Shown piece by piece: positions 9,663 to 17,890 of a stretch of DNA of 64,000 nucleotides. The DNA lies in NCBI RefSeq assembly GCF_000520995.1, contig NZ_JACA01000001.1, positions 1 through 64,000 on the forward strand. Reading direction: 5' to 3'. The position numbers and the translations under genes were made by a program. The notes below the pieces were generated by a model. That model was not told where the DNA came from. It made no database searches and saw nothing but the letters and a program-made list of their open reading frames with translations. Positions within the stretch are counted from its first letter, which is position 1. Every line of letters starts with the position of its first letter. Origin of the DNA: Aquimarina macrocephali JAMB N27 (lineage in GTDB: Bacteria > Bacteroidota > Bacteroidia > Flavobacteriales > Flavobacteriaceae).

Positions 9663-9917
9663 TTATGGGAAATTACAAGGGAGTAATTTCCCCATTAACT
9701 TAGAACTATAAATATCCGACAAAATCATATTTCTTAAAACATTTATACTGACACCTTGATTAATTATTAATATTGCTTTTTTCGAAAATTCATCATTCTC
9801 TTTTTTGATATCCTCCTTAATATCTTTCTTGATTCGTTCCTCAATATTTTGAAAAACGTCTAAGTCAATGTATTTACTTTTATCTTTTAACTTCCTTAGA
9901 GCATCCTTCTGATTCAT
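9663..9917 (-). CDS. Hypothetical charged helical protein, 84 aa
   Basis: The product starts MNQKDALRKLKDKSKYIDL, is strongly charged (KKDIKEDIKKEND), and is probably helical or coiled-coil. It is convergent with the preceding rightward gene (7-bp gap) and begins 25 bp after the membrane gene on its own strand. No family was recognised. Confidence 0.4.
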   Translation of the reverse strand: MNQKDALRKLKDKSKYIDLDVFQNIEERIKKDIKEDIKKENDEFSKKAILIINQGVSINVLRNMILSDIYSSKLMGKLLPCNFP

Positions 9918-9942
9918 CTTGAAAACAATCTTAGATTTTTAT

Positions 9943-10539
9943 TCAGTCTAATGAATCCAGATAATTGACTGTATCTACAGTATAATCTTTTTGATCTTCT
10001 TCAGGTAATTTATTAATATACTTATTGGATATGTATATTGAGATGTGGCGTACGGATTTTTTAATATTCTTAATTAGAATTTGATTAGTTCTAGTTAACT
10101 GTTTTGTAATAAACAATGTAATACAGAAGAAAATAAAAGCTCCCACGCTAAAGCCCGTGGCATATAAATGAAGCAACGGATCATCGACCTGCATCGTATG
10201 ATCAAAAGCCCAATATACCTGAATGAAATAAATATAAATGGGCACAAAATAAAAGAACCTGAATGGTTTCAACATGGCTCCTATACATAATATAATAGGA
10301 CCAATGCTTTGTGTGATCATCCAAATAAAAGTTTCTGGATTCCTATACCCAAAAGATTCAGTTAAACCAAAAGTAGTCACCTTATCTGTAAACAAAATAG
10401 CTACAGATAATACAACTAAAAAAGAGCCAAAAAGCCTTCTTATTATATTAACCTGGGTCGTCTCCCGGTCGAACAATATCTCCTTTATCCGTTTTGTATA
10501 AAGGAGTATCGAGTTCTTCAATTTCTGATGTTTCTTCAT
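9943..10539 (-). CDS. Polytopic inner-membrane protein, about 198 aa
   Basis: About four hydrophobic segments are visible (LFGSFLVVLSVAILF; MITQSIGPIILCIGAML; FFYFVPIYIYFIQVYWAF; GFSVGAFIFFCITLFI), with a hydrophilic C-terminal tail. The layout resembles small DoxX-like or DUF-type membrane proteins, but no diagnostic motif is present. The start is doubtful. The ATG at 10539 overlaps the separate 53-aa lipoprotein frame (10448-10609) by about 90 nt, and no ATG exists between that stop and the first membrane segment. An alternative is that the N-terminal basic part is an out-of-frame read of the lipoprotein and a non-ATG start is used. Confidence 0.5.
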   Translation of the reverse strand: MKKHQKLKNSILLYTKRIKEILFDRETTQVNIIRRLFGSFLVVLSVAILFTDKVTTFGLTESFGYRNPETFIWMITQSIGPIILCIGAMLKPFRFFYFVPIYIYFIQVYWAFDHTMQVDDPLLHLYATGFSVGAFIFFCITLFITKQLTRTNQILIKNIKKSVRHISIYISNKYINKLPEEDQKDYTVDTVNYLDSLD

Positions 10540-10609
10540 TGATTTCTGTTTTTTCGCAGGCAACCAAAGAAATACAAACCACACCTAGTAACAATAATAA
10601 ATTTTTCAT
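10448..10609 (-). CDS. 53-aa lipoprotein
   Basis: An ATG at 10609 opens MKNLLLLLGVVCISLVAC, a textbook lipoprotein signal with lipobox LVA-C (Cys18). A short acidic mature part follows (KTEINEETSEIEELD) and ends DDPG before TAA at 10448. It should be lipid-anchored, but no function can be assigned. It overlaps the upstream part of the membrane-protein frame in a different frame, and the clear lipobox argues this is the frame actually translated there. Confidence 0.6.
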   Translation of the reverse strand: MKNLLLLLGVVCISLVACEKTEINEETSEIEELDTPLYKTDKGDIVRPGDDPG

Positions 10610-11120
10610 TTTGATAACTTTATAATTACACTAAAATAGCAAGAATTATAAAATCACGTGGCCTAAGCCAGAACAAAAATGAGCTGTATAAAAGGTGGGG
10701 TAGTTTGTCTTTGGTTGCTTTTACTTTAAAAGCGTAATATTATTATAGCAAATATATAAAGTATTGTTTATAAGTTGTATACGGAAAAACCACAAACTTT
10801 TATACAAACTTATCAAACTATTCTAACCAAAGCTGTTAGTATTAATTCTAATTGTTAATTAATTGAAACTATATTGTGGATACAATCGTACAGTTTTTGG
10901 TATCTAGACAAGTGATTGTAAAATAATATATGTTAACTTTGTTATAGAAATGAGGATATACATAGGTATTTGTATACCAAAATTCTATACCCAATATCAA
11001 AAAAGAGGTAGGCAAAACCATAATAAAGATACCAATCTAAGCAACTGCCAATAAAAGCAGAGCCAATGCAAATCACTGTACTGACTGTCAATACAACAGA
11101 AGTATGGCTACTTTACAAAA
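10610..11120. other. Intergenic region upstream of the first small DNA-binding-like gene
   Basis: No gene is supported. The region is AT-rich. A stretch near 10793-10821 (ACAAACTTTTAT then CAAACTTATCAAAC) resembles the promoter-side sequence at 9132-9157, perhaps a shared regulatory element. The last 60-70 nt (from about 11050) resemble the leader of the paralogous gene at 11825. Confidence 0.4.
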
Positions 11121-11414
11121 ATGCTTAATCATAAAGATGATGACAAATTCATTGAATTAAAAGAGGTATGTAAAAAAATTAAATCTACTGATATTCGTAC
11201 AGCAATAAATTGGTGTAAAAAAACAGGGATTCCTATCATTACAAGAGGTAATAAAAAACTAACGTATCGGTTTTTGGTAGAGATCGAATTAGATAAAGAT
11301 ATAATACAGTTTCTGCAATCAAAATATCCAAAGTCTTGGAAAAAAATGTATCTGCTCTATATTAAAAATGACAAATTCGAATATATTCTAGAAACTCAGG
11401 ACAAAAGAATATAA
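11121..11414 (+). CDS. Small HTH-like protein, paralogue 1 (excisionase-like candidate)
   Basis: The 97-aa product (start MLNHKDDDKFIELKEVCKKI) contains DIRTAINWCKKTGIPII followed by KKLTYRFLVEIE. This layout fits Bacteroidota MerR/excisionase-like HTH proteins found next to tyrosine recombinases: helix, WCK-GIP turn, beta wing. It is clearly paralogous to the gene at 11825 along almost its whole length (shared FLxSKYPKSWKxMY). The recombinase starts about 0.8 kb away in the opposite orientation. A role in directing excision is an inference from position. Confidence 0.6.
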   Translation: MLNHKDDDKFIELKEVCKKIKSTDIRTAINWCKKTGIPIITRGNKKLTYRFLVEIELDKDIIQFLQSKYPKSWKKMYLLYIKNDKFEYILETQDKRI

Positions 11415-11824
11415 AACCATTAGTTATAGATTTTTCACAATGATTGGATACCTCTGTCCTGCTTCTTTGAAACAGAATGAAAATTTAGGTTGCTTATTTA
11501 GCTGATGGATATATATGATCAAACAAGTTCTAAAAGTAAGAACCGATTTGTCCTTGGGTTTATGCTTCTAAAACTATTGGTTATCTTTTAAATTCAATAG
11601 GTAGTCCCTCTCAATTAAGCATATTTCTATATTATGGAGAATATCACAGACATCAATCTTAATCATTCATTCCGCCTTCAACAAAATTTATATACTAACT
11701 TTAAAAATATATAGTAACTTAGCAATTAGAAAAATTTAGGCAAGACGGCCGCTACAAGCCGTGCATAATATAAACCGCTGTATTGACCGACGCTACAATC
11801 GGATTTATGGTTACTTAATGAATA
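11415..11824. other. Spacer between the two paralogues, with a duplicated leader
   Basis: No gene was found. About 60 nt before the 11825 start (CTGTATTGACCG, then TTTATGGTTACTTAATG) align by eye with the leader of the 11121 gene (CTGACTGTCAATAC, then GTATGGCTACTTTAC). The gene and its 5' region therefore seem to have been duplicated together. Confidence 0.45.
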
Positions 11825-12145
11825 ATGCTTAATTTAAAAAAAGATGATAAACTCATCGAGTTAAAAGAAGTATGTGAAAAACTAAAATTTAAAGACATTC
11901 GTACCGCTATCAAATGGTGCAAGAAAACAGGGATACCCGTTATCCCCAGAGGGAAACAGAAGCTTACTTATAAATTTCTTGTTGACATAGAATTAGATAG
12001 AGATATTGTGAAATTTCTTAAATCTAAATATCCAAAGTCCTGGAAAGAAATGTATACATTTTATCTTGACAATGACAAACGTGGATATGTGTTAGCAATA
12101 GAAGAATATAGAGCTTCTTCGAGAATCGAAGGAATAGTAAAGTAA
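11825..12145 (+). CDS. Small HTH-like protein, paralogue 2 (excisionase-like candidate)
   Basis: The 106-aa product (start MLNLKKDDKLIELKEVCEKL) matches the 11121 gene in most positions, including DIRTAIKWCKKTGIPVI and FLKSKYPKSWKEMY, with a longer C-terminus. It is convergent with the recombinase gene; the two ends are 38 bp apart and share a hairpin. Two diverged copies may bind different arm sites or antagonise each other, but nothing in the sequence decides this. Confidence 0.6.
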   Translation: MLNLKKDDKLIELKEVCEKLKFKDIRTAIKWCKKTGIPVIPRGKQKLTYKFLVDIELDRDIVKFLKSKYPKSWKEMYTFYLDNDKRGYVLAIEEYRASSRIEGIVK

Positions 12146-12175
12146 CTTGTTATTCTCTGAAATTAGAACTGTATA

Positions 12176-12216
12176 GATGATGCCTAAAAGTTTAAGATCT
12201 TTTCTAAGGCATCATC
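12176..12216. terminator. Bidirectional terminator-like hairpin overlapping the recombinase stop
   Basis: GATGATGCCT (12176-12185) and AGGCATCATC (12207-12216) form a 10-bp perfect stem. The right arm consists of codons of the recombinase C-terminus (minus strand) and its stop lies at the base of the other arm. It sits between convergent gene ends. No long T tract follows on either side, so termination efficiency is uncertain. Confidence 0.5.
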
Positions 12217-13404
12217 TGTATCTTTATGAATAAAATTTCCTTGATACCCAATAGTTGTTGTTAAATGTCCATGCCTGTATAACTTTTGCAGCATTTGAAG
12301 AGGCACTTTATCGCCAGCTATATTACCAAAACTATGCCTTGCAATATGATTCGTTATTTTTTTATCAATCTCTGCCAATTCAGCTATATCAGAAAGATTA
12401 TTATTAAACTTTTTAGTTGCTGTTTTTATTTTTGCATACATATCTCTTGCGTCTTTGGCATTTGCATTTTTTAATTCAGGAAAAATATAATCGTTACCCT
12501 TTTTCTGATCTTTCCTATAAATTTCTAATATTGAAATAACTCTTTCTGGCAATTTAATCGAAACCACCTTGTTGTTTTTACCCATTTTATAATACAGCCT
12601 ATCTTGTTTTATATCATTCCATTTCATTTTTAAAACATCTGCTATTCGTATTCCAGCCAGATAAAACGAAAAAAGAAATACATTTCTGGTATGCGCTATG
12701 GTTGTTCCTTCTTTTAAATCAAGATTTTCAATTCTTCGTATTTCAGATTCATCTAATCCTATTTTCAAAGTCTCAGGAAGTTTTATTCTAATTTTATCGG
12801 TTCCAAATGGATAATACTTTCTATCTACAACTCCCATTTTAATAGCTCTATTGTAAAGTAATCGAATCAATATCAAAATATTCATTATAGACCTTTCACT
12901 AACAGTTTCTTTCGCCTGTAAATGATACTTAAAACGGTTTAATAAAGTCTCATCGATCTCATTGAATGTTAAATCTTTATCCCCTACATAGGCGAGAAAA
13001 TTATTTATCTTACTATTATCGGATATAGCTCTGTTATGCTTTTTTGCTTTTCTTAAATTTTCTACATGTTCATCTGCAAGTTGAAAGAAAGTCTCACCAA
13101 GTTTAACACCTTTTACTTCGTCAATAATTTGTCTTGCTGTAAATGTTTCATTAGATGACTCATATTCTAACATTAAATCTTCTATGGCATCATACTTTTT
13201 CCTGATGAGTCTGTTTAATTGACTATGTTTCGGATTAAGTTTAGTCACAGCTCTTTTTTCATCATTCCATTCAGCCTTATCCTTAAGGTTAGCCAGGTAT
13301 AAATAATTTTGTTTCCGATCTTTTGTTACCCGTATTGCTATTCGATATGTTTTATCACCAGAATTATCTTTTTTGGGATGTAACACTACTTTTATTGTGG
13401 CCAT
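12184..13404 (-). CDS. Tyrosine recombinase / integrase
   Basis: From ATG 13404 the product is 406 aa. An arm-binding N-terminus (MATIKVVLHPKKD-, residues 1-80) and a SAM-like core-binding domain (about 105-200) precede the catalytic domain. Catalytic residues are visible: R253 (GIRIAD), a Lys near 276 (KMGKNNK), H353 and R356 (HIARHSFG), H380 (RHGH) and the nucleophile Y387 (GYQG). It should catalyse integration and excision at the neighbouring tRNA-Leu attachment site, whose arm sequence starts about 40 bp upstream of this gene. A TTG at 13446 is in frame, but the -7 promoter element (13432-13425) lies between it and 13404, so 13404 is preferred. Confidence 0.93.
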   Translation of the reverse strand: MATIKVVLHPKKDNSGDKTYRIAIRVTKDRKQNYLYLANLKDKAEWNDEKRAVTKLNPKHSQLNRLIRKKYDAIEDLMLEYESSNETFTARQIIDEVKGVKLGETFFQLADEHVENLRKAKKHNRAISDNSKINNFLAYVGDKDLTFNEIDETLLNRFKYHLQAKETVSERSIMNILILIRLLYNRAIKMGVVDRKYYPFGTDKIRIKLPETLKIGLDESEIRRIENLDLKEGTTIAHTRNVFLFSFYLAGIRIADVLKMKWNDIKQDRLYYKMGKNNKVVSIKLPERVISILEIYRKDQKKGNDYIFPELKNANAKDARDMYAKIKTATKKFNNNLSDIAELAEIDKKITNHIARHSFGNIAGDKVPLQMLQKLYRHGHLTTTIGYQGNFIHKDTDDALEKILNF

Positions 13405-13424
13405 GATGAATACTTTATTTGATT

Positions 13425-13450
13425 CAAATATAGCGAATAAATTCAATCAA
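13425..13450 (-). promoter_or_regulatory. Probable recombinase promoter
   Basis: TATATTTG (13432-13425, minus strand) matches the Bacteroidota -7 element, and TTTG (13451-13448) lies 15 nt upstream, shorter than usual. The -33 side belongs to the 193-bp repeat and the -7 side is unique, so the repeat edge cuts through this promoter. Confidence 0.5.
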
Positions 13451-13639
13451 AAGGTCATACATAGGTCATACTTTCTGTGTTTTTGAATAATTTACAATAT
13501 CTTTTAAAAACACAAAAATCCTTTAAAATCAATACTTATAAGCACATTAAAGATTATTATAAGTTATTAGGAATCATAAAATAATAGACTTAGGATCTGG
13601 TGCCGCGAGGTGTGGGAGTTCGAGTCTCCCCACCCGCAC
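13447..13639 (+). repeat. Attachment-site direct repeat, left copy (recombinase arm sites plus tRNA-Leu 3' half)
   Basis: This 193-nt segment recurs at 50354-50546 with about 11 mismatches by eye and no gaps. Its left part carries AGGTCATAC twice (13452-13460, 13463-13471), as expected for recombinase arm sites. Its right part (about 13586-13639) is the anticodon-loop-to-acceptor 3' half of a tRNA-Leu: CTTAGGA anticodon loop (UAG), variable arm TGCCGCGAGGTG, T arm GGGAG-TTCGAGT-CTCCC, acceptor CACCCGC, discriminator A. No 5' half precedes it, so this is an att relic, not a tRNA gene. Confidence 0.9.
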
Positions 13640-13663
13640 TTTAACTTTTATTAAATAAATGTT

Positions 13664-13694
13664 AAAAGCTTCTTGTTTTTATGAAGCTTTTTTT
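13664..13694 (+). terminator. Rho-independent terminator after the left tRNA relic
   Basis: AAAAGCTTC (13664-13672) and GAAGCTTTT (13683-13691) form a stem around a T-rich loop, continuing into a T run. It stands where a tRNA-Leu terminator would be, but its sequence differs from the GCCGACT-type terminators after the other relics. Confidence 0.7.
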
Positions 13695-14460
13695 GTTTGG
13701 GTACAGCATTTTGGAGACAAAATTTGTCTTAATATCAAATGCTTCTATTTGAATTTAATCTTTATAAGTTAGTAGATGAAATAATAAATTTTGCCAAATT
13801 ACAATATCACTTCTTCATAAGAGGAGTTTATTATTATGCAATATAGCCGTAATTTAGACTCATAAAATACTTCCTTCAAAAGATTACAGCATATAAACTA
13901 TACTCTTTATCGTGAGTCACGACAGCTTTTGTATCAAGAAATAACAATAATTTCAGTTTCTTGTCAGTCATATGTTTCGTTTGTGAGTTCAAAGAGGTTT
14001 TTCCTAGGGAATTAGGGGATCAAGAGCATACCCGTAAATATAACCACTTTTTTGCTGTAAAAACACCTTTAAATCCCCTGCTTTTATAACCAGATTGTTT
14101 GCGATCACTTTACTAATATCGGTTATACTGGTAACCAACTTACAATTGTCTTGATTTTGGGATTGGTTTGTACAACCTCTTTTTTCTATTGTTTCTTGCT
14201 AAAAAGAGAGCCTTACGACACCTTATATGAAAACACTTTATTAAACTTTTACAGTTTACTAATATCATTAATAAATCCTTATGAACTTGGGTTTGGTGAC
14301 AAGAAACGTCTATAGTTCTTTTGAAAGATCAATTCCGACAACTTCTTCGTAATTTTTTATATTTTTACAATTAGGATTAATAGAGATATTTATTACAAAC
14401 TCAAGGAAATAGGTTACGCTTTATTAAAGTAAATTTCTAAAAATCAATAACATATAAAAA
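13695..14460. other. Gene-poor stretch after the attachment site
   Basis: No intact gene was found. It holds a perfect 13-nt palindrome TCGTGAGTCACGA (13910-13922) and a short open minus-strand frame at 14004-14198 with protein-like composition. The rest looks like decayed sequence. Confidence 0.4.
14004..14198 (-). pseudogene. Possible C-terminal gene remnant, no start codon
   Basis: A 64-codon open stretch between two stops has no ATG at a sensible place. Its translation (for example SKVIANNLVIKAGDLKVFLQ, ending GYALDPLIP) has the hydrophobic rhythm of a folded protein end. I do not recognise the family. It may be what is left of a gene broken by integration or deletion beside the attachment site; a chance open frame is also possible. 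Confidence 0.25.
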
Positions 14461-15414
14461 ATGAAAGCCTCTATACGCAGAACATATGGTTTGCCAAATA
14501 AGATTAGAATTGAAAATATAGAAAAACCTATTCCAAAAGACAATGAGGTTTTAATTAGAGTGAACGCAACTACTGTCAATCGAACTGACTGTGCAATCTT
14601 AACAGCCAAACCTTTTATTATGAGATTTATTTTAGGGCTATTTAAACCTCGGAGAGTAATATTAGGAACCGATTTTGCAGGTAAAGTTGTGGTAATAGGC
14701 AAAAACATTAAATATTTTTGTATAAATGATAGAGTTTTCGGCTTTAATGATATGGGTTCAGAATCTCAATCCGAATATTTAACATATACAGAAGATAACT
14801 TATTTTCTATTCCTGATAATATAGATAACAAACAAGCTGCTGCAAGTTTAGAAGGTGCACATTATGCATATACTTTCATTCATAAAGTAAATATCAAATC
14901 TGGTCAAAGAATTCTAATTAATGGAGCAACGGGAGGAATTGGTTCTGCCCTGATACAATTTGTCAAGCAATATGATGTAACAATCACAGCAACGTGCAAT
15001 ACTAAAAACATTAAGTTGATTGAATCTTTGGGTGCTGATAAAATATATGACTACACTAAAGAAGACTTTACAGAAGATAAGGAGAAATATGATTATATAT
15101 TTGATACCGTAGGCAAAAGTACATTCGGTAAATGTAAACCATTACTAAAAGAAGTAGGTATTTATATATCCTCAGAACTAGGTCCTTATTCCCAAAATTT
15201 ATTTTATTCAATAGGAACTTTATTTTTAAATAAGAAAGTAATTTTCCCCGCACCATATAGTACGCAAAAAACAATACCTTATATAATAGAACTTATAAAA
15301 CAAGAAAAATTTAAGCCTGTAATTGATCGTAAGTATTCATTAGAAGATATAAGCTTGGCTTATGAATATGTGCTCCGTGGGGAGAAAACGGGAAACGTAA
15401 TAGTTGAAATGTGA
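14461..15414 (+). CDS. NAD(P)-dependent quinone/alcohol oxidoreductase (zinc-type ADH-like, MDR superfamily)
   Basis: The 317-aa product has a GroES-like N-terminal domain (residues about 1-110, with LGTDFAG at 68-74) and a Rossmann fold with the nucleotide-binding loop NGATGGIGSA (154-163). This is the quinone-oxidoreductase branch of the MDR superfamily. The structural-zinc cysteine cluster is absent, as is usual in this branch. The C-terminal GEKTGNVIVEM is typical. Substrate is unknown. It sits alone between an attachment relic and a DinB-like gene and looks like metabolic cargo. Confidence 0.88.
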   Translation: MKASIRRTYGLPNKIRIENIEKPIPKDNEVLIRVNATTVNRTDCAILTAKPFIMRFILGLFKPRRVILGTDFAGKVVVIGKNIKYFCINDRVFGFNDMGSESQSEYLTYTEDNLFSIPDNIDNKQAAASLEGAHYAYTFIHKVNIKSGQRILINGATGGIGSALIQFVKQYDVTITATCNTKNIKLIESLGADKIYDYTKEDFTEDKEKYDYIFDTVGKSTFGKCKPLLKEVGIYISSELGPYSQNLFYSIGTLFLNKKVIFPAPYSTQKTIPYIIELIKQEKFKPVIDRKYSLEDISLAYEYVLRGEKTGNVIVEM

Positions 15415-15481
15415 AAATCGCAATTTGGCGACCTTTATTGCATTAGAACCATGAATTCACTTTTAAGATAAATAATCAAAA

Positions 15482-15967
15482 ATGAAATATTTTTTTAAGT
15501 ATAATTGGATGATTAGAGAAGAATGGTTTTCAATATTGAAAAAAAATCCTCATAATGAATTTATTAAACAACGTACTGGAGGTGTGGGAAGCATATCATA
15601 TACCTTGTTTCATATCATTACTACTGAGCATAATTGGATTTGTGATTTAAAAGGAATTCCTATATTAAATTTAGAATTTTCTTCTTATCAGAATGATTTA
15701 GATAAAATAATTGAGTTATCTCAAACACTTCATAGAGATGTTAAAGAATATCTTGAAAAATGGAATGATGGTTTAGAGTATAAAGAGCTAAAATTAACTG
15801 TGCCTTCTGGAGTGGTTCACTGTACTTATGGGGAGGCTTTAAGGCATATAATAGTCCACGAAATACATCACATCGGTCAACTATCAATATGGGTCAGAGA
15901 AATAGGTATGAAGCCTGTATCTGCCAATCTTATTCATAAAGGAATAATGCTGAATTCAAGTAAATAA
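15482..15967 (+). CDS. DinB/YfiT-like four-helix metal-binding protein
   Basis: The 161-aa product has the DinB-superfamily layout: LFHIITTEHNW at residues 42-52 and a second cluster RHIIVHEIHHIGQL at 121-134. His50 with His126 and His130 would be the metal triad. The KYNWMIREEWFSIL opening is also typical. Members of this fold include thiol transferases and stress proteins, and the substrate here is unknown. It starts 68 bp after the oxidoreductase gene on the same strand and may be cotranscribed. Confidence 0.8.
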   Translation: MKYFFKYNWMIREEWFSILKKNPHNEFIKQRTGGVGSISYTLFHIITTEHNWICDLKGIPILNLEFSSYQNDLDKIIELSQTLHRDVKEYLEKWNDGLEYKELKLTVPSGVVHCTYGEALRHIIVHEIHHIGQLSIWVREIGMKPVSANLIHKGIMLNSSK

Positions 15968-16213
15968 CACTATTCAAAAATGCAAAGAAAAGCTATAATA
16001 AATAGGACAAAAAAGCTAATTTAAAAGTGATTAGGAATATCTTTTTTCTTGGTTCAATCTCAATCAAACTTACAAAAGCCTGCTTTGTTGCCTGCACTAC
16101 AGATAGTATAGGTAGAATCAATTTGTCTTTTTGTGAGATATATTTGAAAAATATGAAAGAAATAGTTTTTCTATATCTTTCATATTTTATATGTTTATCG
16201 CTCAATTACAGTT

Positions 16214-16861
16214 ATGAGTATAGATGATCAAATTGAAAATAGGATAAGCAAAGCAAAAGAAGGAACTATTTTTTTTGCTGACGATTTTAGTGATATAGGT
16301 AGCCAAAGCGCTATACACACAACTCTGCATAGATTGGAAAAACGGAAAGTACTGTCTAGGGTATCTCATGGTATATATGCCAAACCAAAAGTAAGTGAAT
16401 TGCTAAACCAAGAAATATTGCCTACAGCGGAAGAGGTTGCTTTAGCGATTGCTAAAAGGGATAAAGCTAAATTACTACCTTCAGGTAGTTATGCTCAATA
16501 TGCTCTGGGCATATCTACACAGACACCCTTAAAGCTAGTCTATTATACAGATGGTAAAGCAAGAACAATTAAAGTGGGTAATAGAACCATACAGTTTAAA
16601 AGAACAACTCCAAAAAATCTGGCTTTAAAAGGTGAAGTGGGAAGACTTGTGGTACAAGCTCTCCGAGACATTGGGAAGGATAAATTAACTTCAAAAGAAG
16701 AAAAAAAAATATTAGAACTTTTGAAAAACGAGGATATTAAAGATTTAAAACATGATATAGCATTAGCACCACAGTGGATTGCGGAAATCATGCAAAAGCA
16801 TTATAATGGGAGCAATAAATTTTTACAAACTAAAAACCAGTCAAAAAAAGGAAATATTTGA
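16214..16861 (+). CDS. AbiEi/DUF6088-type antitoxin
   Basis: The 215-aa product begins with a winged-helix region (SAIHTTLHRLEKRKVLSRVS, GIYAKPK; residues about 32-57) followed by the AbiEi-type domain (LLPSGSYAQYALGISTQ). In type IV toxin-antitoxin pairs such a protein represses its own operon and counteracts an AbiEii nucleotidyltransferase toxin. The next gene overlaps it by 56 nt and is AbiEii-like, which strongly supports the pairing. Such pairs give phage abortive infection or stabilise islands. Confidence 0.85.
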   Translation: MSIDDQIENRISKAKEGTIFFADDFSDIGSQSAIHTTLHRLEKRKVLSRVSHGIYAKPKVSELLNQEILPTAEEVALAIAKRDKAKLLPSGSYAQYALGISTQTPLKLVYYTDGKARTIKVGNRTIQFKRTTPKNLALKGEVGRLVVQALRDIGKDKLTSKEEKKILELLKNEDIKDLKHDIALAPQWIAEIMQKHYNGSNKFLQTKNQSKKGNI

Positions 16862-17693
16862 GGCTATTGGAAATCAAAAGGGAATTCCAGACTTTGCTGT
16901 TGAAAAAGATTGGTGGGTAGCACAAACTCTGAATATCATTTTTCAAATGGATGTGAAAGACCAATTACTCTTTAAAGGAGGCACATCATTAAGTAAAGCA
17001 TGGGATTTAATTGAACGATTTTCAGAGGATATTGATTTAGCACTTAACAGAGAATATCTCGGTTTCGACTCAAGGCTTATTAGTAAAACTCAAGTAAGGA
17101 AATTAAGAGCTAAGTCCTTTGAATTTGTTACCACAACCTTTTACGAAGCATTACAAAAAGCTTTTAAACAATATGGTTTTGAAGATGTCACCTTTGATTT
17201 TGAAGATTTAGGCGATGGAGATCAAGATCCGGTATCTATTTTGGTGAAATATCCGCAAGTGGCAGAATATGACAAGTATGTACTTCCGAGAGTGAAAGTA
17301 GAATTGGGTAGCCGTTCTTTAATAGATCCTATTACCGAGTGTAATATAGTTTCTTTTGTCGGAAAGGAATTTCCAAATCGTCCTTTTGTAGATACCCCCA
17401 TAACTATTCCATGTGTAAACCCTGAAAGAACGTATCTTGAAAAACTATTTTTATTACATGAAGAATTTCAACGTCCGGAAGACAAAATTAGAGTTGAAAG
17501 GTTGAGCCGGCATTTATATGATATCACTAAAATTTATAAAAGTGAACACAAGCCTAAAGCCTATGATAAGACATTAATCACATCAATTATTGAACACAGG
17601 AAACGGTTTAGTGGTATGAAAGGTGTAGATTATAATAGCCTTTATCCTCCGAACTTAAACCCTATTCCACCAGACAAATTTATCAAAGATTAG
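16806..17693 (+). CDS. AbiEii-type nucleotidyltransferase toxin
   Basis: From ATG 16806 the product is 295 aa. An in-frame TTG nine codons earlier is less likely. The DNA polymerase beta-like core shows LFKGGTSLSK (residues 55-64) followed by the metal-binding pair EDIDLA (D75, D77), the signature of AbiEii/MNT-type nucleotidyltransferases. Further conserved parts are LPRVKVELGSRS and RTYLEKLFLLHEE. It overlaps the antitoxin reading frame by 56 nt. It likely modifies tRNA or another nucleic-acid target when released, as known for the family. Confidence 0.87.
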   Translation: MGAINFYKLKTSQKKEIFEAIGNQKGIPDFAVEKDWWVAQTLNIIFQMDVKDQLLFKGGTSLSKAWDLIERFSEDIDLALNREYLGFDSRLISKTQVRKLRAKSFEFVTTTFYEALQKAFKQYGFEDVTFDFEDLGDGDQDPVSILVKYPQVAEYDKYVLPRVKVELGSRSLIDPITECNIVSFVGKEFPNRPFVDTPITIPCVNPERTYLEKLFLLHEEFQRPEDKIRVERLSRHLYDITKIYKSEHKPKAYDKTLITSIIEHRKRFSGMKGVDYNSLYPPNLNPIPPDKFIKD

Positions 17694-17711
17694 GAAGAAG
17701 ATTATAAAACC

Positions 17712-17890
17712 ATGCAAACTAACATGATCCCAGGTGATAGCCCTAGTTTTGAAGATATAGTGAATACAGTAAAAGAAGCAACTGAAGAGTACAACCAACA
17801 AAAATTTGAAGAATAGTTAAAAAAGCTGTCAAAGCTAAAAATGTATTTATAAATGATGAAGGTATCCCAATCCTTATCAAGACCAGATAA
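17712..17890 (+). pseudogene. Small hypothetical gene with a frameshift
   Basis: ATG 17712 opens 34 codons (ends QQKFEE) to a TAG at 17814. If two bases are skipped there, the frame continues VKKAVKAKNVFINDEGIPIL to a TAA at 17888 that overlaps the next decayed gene. The continuity suggests a roughly 58-aa gene broken by a 2-nt insertion (or 1-nt deletion). Family unknown. It lies 18 bp after the AbiEii gene. Confidence 0.45.

Noticed and set aside
13405..13446. Longer recombinase starting at TTG 13446
   Set aside because: A -7 promoter element lies between this codon and the ATG at 13404, and the added residues lack homology-like character.
13586..13639. Possible tRNA-Leu gene
   Set aside because: Only the anticodon loop to 3' end is present; no acceptor 5' strand or D arm precedes it, and the upstream sequence is shared with the right repeat.
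15993..16227. Two overlapping small frames on opposite strands
   Set aside because: They are mutually antisense, lack motifs, and one runs into the AbiEi gene.
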